A stretch of DNA of 10,256 nt from an archaeon (GTDB lineage: Archaea; Iainarchaeota; Iainarchaeia; Iainarchaeales; Iainarchaeaceae). Below the pieces are notes generated by a model. That model was given only the letters and a program-made list of their open reading frames with translations. It had not been told where the DNA came from and did not search any database. The first letter of the stretch is position 1. Every line of letters starts with the position of its first letter. The translations under genes and the position numbers were made by a program. The stretch spans positions 1-10,256 of the forward strand of contig JANLGZ010000057.1 in assembly GCA_024653905.1 (NCBI GenBank), read 5' to 3'. Below are positions 5,008 to 10,256 of the stretch, piece after piece.

Positions 5008-5994
5008 ATGCAGGTTTTTGAGAAAAAAGGCGTTTTGTTTAAGGATAAAACAGAGCTCTTTGTGGATGCTATAGGTATAAGGAATCGCGAAGCCCTGATT
5101 ACTCATGCTCATTCAGACCATGCAAAAACTTCTCTTACAAACACTTACTGCATGACTCCGCAAACCGCTTCGCTTATTGATGCTAAAAACAAAAAATGCG
5201 GAATTAAAGAAATCCCATTCAAAAAAAAATTCAATATAGAGGAATTCGAATGTTCATTTTACCCGAATGGTCATATTTTAGGAAGTGCACAATTGAAAGT
5301 TTCCAATTCGTTTGATGCGGTTCTAACAAGTGATTTCAAATTACAAAAAAGTATTCTCTTTGAAGGGGCAGAAATCATTCCTTCTGAAATTCTTGTAATA
5401 GAATCAACATTCGGAATGCCTGAATATAATTTCCCTAAAAGAGAAGATGTTTATGAGGACATGATTAAATGGATGCATTCTCACTTGCATAAAAATCATT
5501 TCATTGTTCTTGGGGGTTATTCAACAGGCAAGGCACAGGAGCTCACAAAAATTGTGAATGAATTTTTAGGTGAAACTCCATTGGTGTACAAAAAGATTTT
5601 TGAGCAGAACCAGGTTTATGAAAAAGAAGGCGTAAAATTAGGAAATTATTTGGAATTAAATCATAACTTGAATGAAGCAAATATTCTCATTATGCCTCCG
5701 CATTTAATTACTGATGATTTGTTAAGTGCCTTGCAGCACCAGTTAAAAAGAAGGGTCGAGCCAGCTATTGCAACCGGCTGGAAGAATCATTCTAAATACA
5801 AAACATTTCCTATTTCTGATCATGCTGATTTTAATAGTTTGATGGAATATGTAAAACAAAGCGAACCCAAATTAGTTTTAACCACTCATGGTTTTGAAAG
5901 AGAATTTGCTTCTTATGTGCAGAGGCGTTTAAAAATCCCTGCAAAACCTTTAAGCGATTCAAGGCAGATGATTTTACAGGAGTTTAATGCATGA
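5008..5994 (+). CDS. Metallo-beta-lactamase-fold nuclease (beta-CASP-like, COG1236-type)
   Basis: A 328-aa predicted exonuclease of the CPSF/ligase-associated MBL group. Metal-ligand motifs occur in family order: H33-A-H35-S-D37-H38 (motif 2), H89 in NGHILGSAQ (motif 3), D109 in LTSDF (motif 4), then the beta-CASP-like IESTFGMPEYNFP (acidic motif A), H272 in PISDHADF and H294 in TTHGFERE. ESTFG-P-Y and the terminal SDHADF..THGF block resemble proteins annotated as ligase- or helicase-associated exonucleases and archaeal mRNA 3'-end processing-like factors. All key ligands are present, so it should be active on RNA or DNA; which one cannot be told. No KH domains are present, unlike the archaeal CPSF1/aCPSF enzymes. 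A TTG at 4990 would add six residues, but a TATA-like element 25 bp upstream favours the ATG at 5008. Its TGA overlaps the rhomboid ATG (ATGA). Confidence 0.85.
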   Translation: MQVFEKKGVLFKDKTELFVDAIGIRNREALITHAHSDHAKTSLTNTYCMTPQTASLIDAKNKKCGIKEIPFKKKFNIEEFECSFYPNGHILGSAQLKVSNSFDAVLTSDFKLQKSILFEGAEIIPSEILVIESTFGMPEYNFPKREDVYEDMIKWMHSHLHKNHFIVLGGYSTGKAQELTKIVNEFLGETPLVYKKIFEQNQVYEKEGVKLGNYLELNHNLNEANILIMPPHLITDDLLSALQHQLKRRVEPAIATGWKNHSKYKTFPISDHADFNSLMEYVKQSEPKLVLTTHGFEREFASYVQRRLKIPAKPLSDSRQMILQEFNA

Positions 5995-6797
5995 ATCTGA
6001 AAGATTCTTTGTTAAAAACAAAAGATTCTTTGCTGAAAGTAAAAGCATCAATTGTAATATTTGTGATTTTAATTTTAGCTTATTTTTTTCTTTCAAATGG
6101 AAGCGTTTTCATTCCTGTTGAAAAGATTTTTTCATTCGCTTTTTCAATTACTCATTTGGAAAACATTTTTTCTTTTATAATTATTCATGAAAATCTTTTT
6201 CACTTAGCAGTAAATGCAATTGTTTTTTTGGGTTATGCTGTTCTTGTTGAACTTGCAATAGGAACACTGGATTTAGCCGCAATTTTTGTTTTTTCTACAA
6301 TTGCATCTGCATTGATTTTTGTTTTTTTCAATCCCAATGTAAGTTTAATAGGTTCTTCAATAGGCGTAAGTGCTCTTGTGGCATCTTCAATAATTCTTAA
6401 TCCGAAAAAAGCTATTGCTCTTACTTTTGTTTTAGGCTTTGGGATTTTTTTTATTGCGCCAATGATTTTTTCTGCGATTGATGCTGAAAAAGCGCAGATT
6501 CAATCAGAGCAGATTTCAATTGAAAATGAATTAAAAAATGCAGTTGAACAGAATGATTTTGAACGCCAGATTGTTTTGGCGGAAAGAAAAGCTGTAATCG
6601 AACAAAAAGTTTCTGGGTTTGAGTCAAATATTGAGTTTGCAGAGGAAACTCCGGTTAATAGCCAGACTCATGCAATGGGTGCTTTTTTTGGAATGCTTTA
6701 TTTGCTTTTATTCAGGCGGAAAAAATTCAATGAAGGGGTTAGAAAGATTCTGCATCTGCATTTTGTGGATTTTGATAAGCACAAAATTTTCAAGTAA
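5991..6797 (+). CDS. Rhomboid-family intramembrane serine protease with charged insert
   Basis: A 268-aa polytopic protein with rhomboid signatures in order: HENLFHLAVN with H71 and N75 (oxyanion-site HxxxN), E87 in LVELAIG, the GxSxG motif G121-S-S123-I-G125 (Ser123 nucleophile) and H227 in THAMGAFFGMLY (catalytic His). Hydrophobic helices lie near residues 19-37, 58-66, 71-90, 93-113, 120-136, 140-160 and 226-241. A ~60-residue hydrophilic, coiled-coil-like stretch (about 163-222, rich in Glu/Lys/Gln) lies between the last two helices, where typical rhomboids have only a short loop. It is the oddest part and may gate substrates or bind a partner. The N-terminus carries a tandem heptad KDSLLKT-KDSLLKV. 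The ATG overlaps the nuclease TGA, so the two are coupled. Substrate unknown; the adjacent small membrane proteins or the surface protein are conceivable. Confidence 0.85.
   Translation: MNLKDSLLKTKDSLLKVKASIVIFVILILAYFFLSNGSVFIPVEKIFSFAFSITHLENIFSFIIIHENLFHLAVNAIVFLGYAVLVELAIGTLDLAAIFVFSTIASALIFVFFNPNVSLIGSSIGVSALVASSIILNPKKAIALTFVLGFGIFFIAPMIFSAIDAEKAQIQSEQISIENELKNAVEQNDFERQIVLAERKAVIEQKVSGFESNIEFAEETPVNSQTHAMGAFFGMLYLLLFRRKKFNEGVRKILHLHFVDFDKHKIFK
6000..6041 (+). repeat. 21-bp tandem duplication within the rhomboid N-terminus
   Basis: AAAGATTCTTTG occurs at 6000-6011 and again at 6021-6032. The 21-bp period encodes KDSLLKT then KDSLLKV, an in-frame amphipathic heptad duplication before the first membrane helix. 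The copies have diverged slightly. Confidence 0.6.
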
Positions 6798-6802
6798 ATT
6801 TG

Positions 6803-6830
6803 ATTTTCCTTGTTTTTTTAGTGAATTTTT
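6803..6830 (+). terminator. T-rich terminator after the rhomboid gene
   Basis: Successive T-runs (T4, then T7 at 6813-6819 and T5 at 6826-6830) begin a few bases after the rhomboid TAA and precede the aspS promoter region. No hairpin is needed for archaeal T-tract termination. The position fits the end of the nuclease-rhomboid operon. Confidence 0.45.
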
Positions 6831-6840
6831 CCCAAACCAA

Positions 6841-6850
6841 GTATTTTAAG
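6841..6850 (+). promoter_or_regulatory. Probable TATA element of the aspS-gatCA operon
   Basis: GTATTTTAAG is centred 40 bp upstream of the aspS ATG. A start site about 26 bp downstream would give a short leader of about 14 nt, enough to include the GGGGA (6876-6880) Shine-Dalgarno-like sequence. Confidence 0.35.
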
Positions 6851-6863
6851 GATTTCTCAATTC

Positions 6864-6879
6864 CCCCTTATAATAGGGG
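6864..6879. promoter_or_regulatory. Interrupted palindrome just before the aspS start
   Basis: CCCCTTATAATAGGGG has 5-bp arms (CCCCT/AGGGG) and a 6-nt centre, then ATTTTT and the ATG at 6886. It could be an operator straddling the start site. If transcription starts further upstream, it could be an RNA hairpin whose right arm hides the GGGGA ribosome-binding sequence, or with the T5 a short terminator/attenuator. Confidence 0.4.
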
Positions 6880-6885
6880 ATTTTT

Positions 6886-8649
6886 ATGAACAGAACTCAT
6901 TCTTGTGGAGAATTGACAAAAAAGGAAATAGGCAAAAAAGTGGTTCTTAACGGCTGGGTAGATACAAGAAGGGACCATGGAAACCTTACTTTTGTTGATA
7001 TTAGAGATAGGTATGGCTTTACTCAGGTTGTTTTGAATCCTGAAACCAGCAAGGAATGCCATGAAACAGGGAAAAAACTCAGAAAAGAATTTGTAATTCG
7101 AGTTGAGGGTTCTGTAAGGCAAAGACCAGATGGAACTGTGAATGAGGATTCCAAAACCGGTTCAATAGAAATTGAAGCAACTAACCTTGAGATTATTTCA
7201 AGTTCACTTCCAATGCCTATTGAAACCTCTGATAAAAAACAATCAACTGAGGAAACAAGGTTAACTTATCGTTATTTGGATTTGCGAAGCGAGGAAATGC
7301 AAAAGAATATTATTGCAAGGCATAGAATTACAAAAATTGTAAGAGACTTTTATGATGAAAACGGTTTCCTTGATATTGAAACCCCGATTCTTGCAAAGAG
7401 TACTCCTGAGGGTGCAAGGGATTATTTGGTTCCAAGCAGAGTGAATCCTGGAAAGTTTTTTGCTCTTCCACAAAGTCCGCAGATTTTTAAACAATTAATT
7501 ATGATTTCAGGTTTTGATAGGTATATGCAAATCGCAAGGTGTTTTCGTGATGAGGATTTAAGAGCAGACAGACAACCTGAGTTTACTCAAATTGATGTTG
7601 AAATGAGTTTTATTACTGAAGAAGATATTTTTGAGATTCATGAAAAACTAATGCATAAAATCTGGAAAGAATTTTTAGGAGTTGAATTGAAACTTCCTTT
7701 TCCAAAGTATAATTATGATGAAGTGATTGCTCGCTTTGGTGTTGACAGGCCTGATTTGAGGTTTGGTTTAGAATTAGTTGATGTAACCGAAATATTAGGA
7801 AACGCAGGCTTCAATGCTTTTGAATCTGTTGTTGCGGGTGGAGGAATAATAAAAGGAATAACCGTTGAAGGAAAAGCAGATTTTTCAAGGAAAGAATTAA
7901 CTGAGTTGGAGGATTTTGTTAAAATTTACAAAGCAAAAGGTTTAGCTTCATTAAAAATCGTTAATGGTAAAGTTGAGGGTGGGGTTGCAAAATTCTTCAA
8001 TCCAAAAGCTTTGGATGAATTGAAAAACAAAATGAATGCAAAAGAAAATGATTTAATACTTCTTGTTGCGGATGTTCCTAAAGTTGTGAATGATTCTTTG
8101 GGTTATTTGAGAAGCCATTTAGCTGAGAAGCTTGGTTTGATTAAAGAAAATGAGTGGAATTTTTTGTGGGTTAAGGATTTCCCGATGTTTGAGTGGGATG
8201 AGGAAGACGGAAAATTAAAAGCAATGCATCATCCTTTTACTTCTCCTAAAAAAGAGGATTTTGATTTACTGGAAAAAAAACCATTAGAAGTGCGAAGCAA
8301 TGCTTATGATTTGGTTCTTAATGGTCTTGAAATTGGCGGGGGTTCAATAAGAATACATCAATCAGATATTCAGGCAAAAGTTTTCAAAGCACTTGGTATA
8401 AGCGAGAAGGATGCTAAAGAAAAATTCGGTTTTATGATGGATGCATTCAAATATGGAGCTCCTCCGCATGGAGGCATAGCATTTGGCATGGACCGAATGA
8501 TTATGCTTTTAGTTGGAGCATCAAGCATCAGAGAGGTTATTGCTTTTCCAAAAAACAAATCTGCAATGTCCCTTATGGATGGTTCTCCTAGCGGAGTTGA
8601 TGCAAAACAGCTCAAGGAACTCGGATTAAAGCTTGACCTGAAAAAATGA
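6886..8649 (+). CDS. aspS: Aspartyl-tRNA synthetase, bacterial type, predicted non-discriminating
   Basis: A 587-aa class IIb synthetase that joins Asp to tRNA in the cytoplasm. Residues 1-105 form the OB-fold anticodon domain (GWVDTRRDHGNLTFVDIRD). Motif 1 lies around FLDIETPILAKSTPEGARDY (161-180), motif 2 is FRDEDLRADRQPEFTQID (220-237) and motif 3 is GGIAFGMDR (529-537). Between motifs 2 and 3, about residues 290-405, is the GAD insertion domain that marks bacterial-type AspRS; archaeal-type enzymes lack it and are ~430 aa. His31 (codon 6976-6978) and Gly83 (codon 7132-7134) are the two residues that in Pseudomonas aeruginosa AspRS identify the non-discriminating form, able to charge tRNA(Asp) and tRNA(Asn). 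This fits the gatC-gatA genes directly downstream. Its TGA overlaps the gatC ATG. A bacterial-type enzyme in an archaeal context suggests old horizontal transfer. Confidence 0.95.
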   Translation: MNRTHSCGELTKKEIGKKVVLNGWVDTRRDHGNLTFVDIRDRYGFTQVVLNPETSKECHETGKKLRKEFVIRVEGSVRQRPDGTVNEDSKTGSIEIEATNLEIISSSLPMPIETSDKKQSTEETRLTYRYLDLRSEEMQKNIIARHRITKIVRDFYDENGFLDIETPILAKSTPEGARDYLVPSRVNPGKFFALPQSPQIFKQLIMISGFDRYMQIARCFRDEDLRADRQPEFTQIDVEMSFITEEDIFEIHEKLMHKIWKEFLGVELKLPFPKYNYDEVIARFGVDRPDLRFGLELVDVTEILGNAGFNAFESVVAGGGIIKGITVEGKADFSRKELTELEDFVKIYKAKGLASLKIVNGKVEGGVAKFFNPKALDELKNKMNAKENDLILLVADVPKVVNDSLGYLRSHLAEKLGLIKENEWNFLWVKDFPMFEWDEEDGKLKAMHHPFTSPKKEDFDLLEKKPLEVRSNAYDLVLNGLEIGGGSIRIHQSDIQAKVFKALGISEKDAKEKFGFMMDAFKYGAPPHGGIAFGMDRMIMLLVGASSIREVIAFPKNKSAMSLMDGSPSGVDAKQLKELGLKLDLKK

Positions 8650-8948
8650 TTTTTATGCCTAAACCAAAGGTGGATGAAAAGTTATTACAAAGCGTGGCAA
8701 AAAACGCGCGTTTAAACCTCACAAAAGAAGAGGAAAAAAAGTTTCTTCCGCAGTTAAAAGAAGTTCTTGATTTTTTCTCAAAAATTGATAAGCTTGATGT
8801 TTCAAAAGAAAAACCCTCATTCCAGCCATTGGAAATGAAAAATGTTTTCAGGGAAGATAAAGTAGAAAAATCTCTTTTACAGGAAGATGCTCTTTCAAAC
8901 ACTATTCATAAAAAAGACGGCTACTTCAAAGGTCCAAGGGTGTTATGA
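8646..8948 (+). CDS. gatC: Asp/Glu-tRNA amidotransferase subunit C
   Basis: A 100-aa protein matching GatC in length and pattern: VDEKLLQSVAKNARLNLTKEEEKKFLPQLKEVLDFFSKIDKLD is the helical N-terminal half, and the later PLEMKNVFREDKVEKSLLQEDAL and DGYFKGPRVL segments are the extended part that wraps the GatA-GatB interface and ends in the conserved G-x-F-K-V/G-P-R-V-like tail. GatC stabilises GatA and helps assemble GatCAB. The ATG at 8646 overlaps the aspS TGA (ATGA); an in-frame ATG at 8655 would give MPKPKVDEKLL, nearer the usual GatC start, and remains possible. The stop is followed at zero distance by the gatA ATG, so the three genes are one translationally coupled operon. Confidence 0.92.
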   Translation: MIFMPKPKVDEKLLQSVAKNARLNLTKEEEKKFLPQLKEVLDFFSKIDKLDVSKEKPSFQPLEMKNVFREDKVEKSLLQEDALSNTIHKKDGYFKGPRVL

Positions 8949-10256
8949 ATGGCTTTTAATATTTCTCAATTTGTTAATGAAACAAAAAACGGTTCTGTGT
9001 TGGAACACACCCATAAAATCATTGAGGAAATAGAAAAGAACAACAAAAAATTTCATCATTTTAATTCTTTTGATAAAAAATCTGTTCTAGAACAGGCTGA
9101 AAAATTAGAAAAGCAGAAAGAAAAAAAAGGGAAACTTTTTGGAGTTCCGATAAGTGTTAAGGATTGTATTTGTGTTAAAGGTTTAGAATCAAGGGCAGGT
9201 TCAAAAATTCTCTCTGGTTACAAACCTGTTTTTGATGCAACTGTAATTACAAAAGCAAAAAAAGAAGGTGCAATAATTCTGGGGAAAACTTCTCAGGATG
9301 AATTCGGTTTCGGAACATTTTCAGTTAATCATACTGCGGGAGAAAATCCAAAAAATCCTTTTGATGAAGAAAGAAGCTGTGGCGGTTCCTCAGGGGGAGC
9401 TGCGGGGTTTACTGCTTTAACACAAAATACTCATGCGGCTATTGCTGAAAGTACAGGCGGTTCTATTGCATGTCCTGCTTCATTCTGCGGAGTTGCATCA
9501 ATAACTCCAACTTATGGAATAGTTTCAAGGTTTGGTTTAATGGATTATGCAAATTCTTTGGACAAAATTGGTTCAATGGGGAAAACAATTGATGACGCTT
9601 CAGTTTTATTGGACGTAATGTCCGGAAACGATCCAAAAGACAGCACTTCCCTAAATGCTTCAATAAAAAAACAGGATGTTAAAGGTTTGAGGATTGGTCT
9701 GCCGAAAGAACTTTTCAAATCTATTCAGGATGAAAAATTAAAAGAAATTGTGAGAAAAAAAATAGATAAAGCAGAATCATTTGGTGCAAAAATAGAGGAA
9801 ATTTCCCTTCCTTTAAACACAGAATATGGTGTTGCTGTTTATTATTTGATTGCAATGACTGAGGCTTCAACAAATCTTGCAAAATACTGTGGTTTGCGTT
9901 ATGGTTTTGCAAAAAAACTTGAAGGGAATTTTAATGAATATTTCTCAAGTGTAAGGAGTGAAGCTTTTGGTGAGGAAGCAAAAAGAAGAATTATGATTGG
10001 AACTTTTGCAAGAATGTCTGGTTTCAGGGATGCTTATTATTTGAAAGCAATGAAAGCAAGAACCAAATTAATTAATGAATATAAAAGCATTTTCAAAAAA
10101 GTAGATGTGCTTGCTCTGCCCGCAATGCCTATTGCGGCGCCAAAATTTAAAGAAATAGAAAAACTTTCTCCTCTGCAACATTACCAAATGGATTTGTGTA
10201 CGGTTTCTCCAAATCTTTGCGGTTTGCCACATGCGACAATTAATGCAGGTTTTCTG
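8949..10256 (+). CDS. gatA: Asp/Glu-tRNA amidotransferase subunit A (3' end outside window)
   Basis: 436 codons are visible and the frame is open to the right edge. It is an amidase-signature enzyme that releases ammonia from Gln or Asn to amidate Asp-tRNA(Asn), or Glu-tRNA(Gln), together with GatB and GatC. The catalytic triad is present: Lys71 in GVPISVKDC, cis-Ser147 in SCGGSSGGAAG and nucleophile Ser172 in ESTGGSI. The nucleophile loop ESTGGSIACPASFCG and PTYGIVSRFGLMDYANSLDKIG match my memory of archaeal GatA better than bacterial GatA (SDTGGSIRQP). An early start after the gatC TGA (zero gap) gives MAFNISQFVNETKNGSV, aligning with the usual GatA N-terminus. Typical GatA is ~450-485 aa, so only a few dozen residues are missing. 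gatB is expected downstream or elsewhere; without AsnRS data, substrate use is inferred from AspRS. Confidence 0.95.
   Translation, partial: MAFNISQFVNETKNGSVLEHTHKIIEEIEKNNKKFHHFNSFDKKSVLEQAEKLEKQKEKKGKLFGVPISVKDCICVKGLESRAGSKILSGYKPVFDATVITKAKKEGAIILGKTSQDEFGFGTFSVNHTAGENPKNPFDEERSCGGSSGGAAGFTALTQNTHAAIAESTGGSIACPASFCGVASITPTYGIVSRFGLMDYANSLDKIGSMGKTIDDASVLLDVMSGNDPKDSTSLNASIKKQDVKGLRIGLPKELFKSIQDEKLKEIVRKKIDKAESFGAKIEEISLPLNTEYGVAVYYLIAMTEASTNLAKYCGLRYGFAKKLEGNFNEYFSSVRSEAFGEEAKRRIMIGTFARMSGFRDAYYLKAMKARTKLINEYKSIFKKVDVLALPAMPIAAPKFKEIEKLSPLQHYQMDLCTVSPNLCGLPHATINAGFL

Noticed and set aside
4979..5010. Two TACTAAT copies before the MBL gene as further TrmB operators
   Set aside because: A 7-mer of this composition is expected several times in a 10-kb AT-rich window by chance, and the copies are direct, not inverted.
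8612..8902. Minus-strand frame antisense to gatC
   Set aside because: Ser/Phe-rich mirror of Lys/Glu codons; gatC is clearly recognised on the plus strand.
9441..9488. GatA nucleophile loop ESTGGSIACP differing from bacterial SDTGGSIRQP, as a possible defect
   Set aside because: As I recall, ESTGGSI with CPASFCG is normal in archaeal GatA, and Lys71, Ser147 and Ser172 are all present.

Overview
The window looks like a chromosomal segment of an AT-rich archaeon, probably a DPANN-type lineage such as Diapherotrites, Micrarchaeota or Woesearchaeota; this is inference. Evidence: a TrmB-family regulator; a GatA whose nucleophile loop reads ESTGGSI...CPASFCG, as I recall from archaeal rather than bacterial GatA; a LAGLIDADG endonuclease tail; a single-anchor surface protein made of beta-sandwich repeats; and several operon-leading genes with a TATA-like element centred 25-30 bp upstream of the ATG and no room for a leader, as in leaderless archaeal transcripts. 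Genes inside operons instead have Shine-Dalgarno sequences, ATGA overlaps or zero-gap TGA-ATG junctions.

Layout. Bases 2-262 hold the C-terminal end of a LAGLIDADG protein entering from the left. It converges on a minus-strand membrane-anchored surface protein (301-1797). That protein and a small acidic protein of unknown function (1857-2252) diverge from one AT-rich core lying 30 bp from each start codon. The small protein converges on a minus-strand coiled-coil protein (2249-3409), the two sharing a TTAA as overlapping stop codons. A TrmB-like regulator (3463-4197, minus) sits just upstream of the coiled-coil gene, and a perfect 18-bp TACT...AGTA palindrome lies between them. Divergent from trmB is a compact plus-strand run: a 47-aa C2H2 zinc-finger protein (4320-4463), a four-helix membrane protein (4473-4829) and a 48-aa two-helix membrane protein (4830-4976). 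Then come a metallo-beta-lactamase-fold nuclease (5008-5994) translationally coupled to a rhomboid protease (5991-6797), and finally aspS-gatC-gatA (6886 to the right edge, gatA cut off).

How the genes work together. aspS-gatC-gatA is the clearest functional unit. AspRS is of the bacterial GAD-containing type and has His31 and Gly83, the signature of non-discriminating enzymes that also charge tRNA(Asn) with Asp; GatCA(B) would then amidate Asp-tRNA(Asn). TrmB may control the coiled-coil gene through the palindrome, and possibly the zinc-finger/membrane cluster through a matching half-site at 4283-4292. No CRISPR array, transposase, rRNA or complete tRNA was seen. The parts least explained by known families are the zinc-finger plus small-membrane-protein cluster, the coiled-coil protein and the 131-aa acidic protein.
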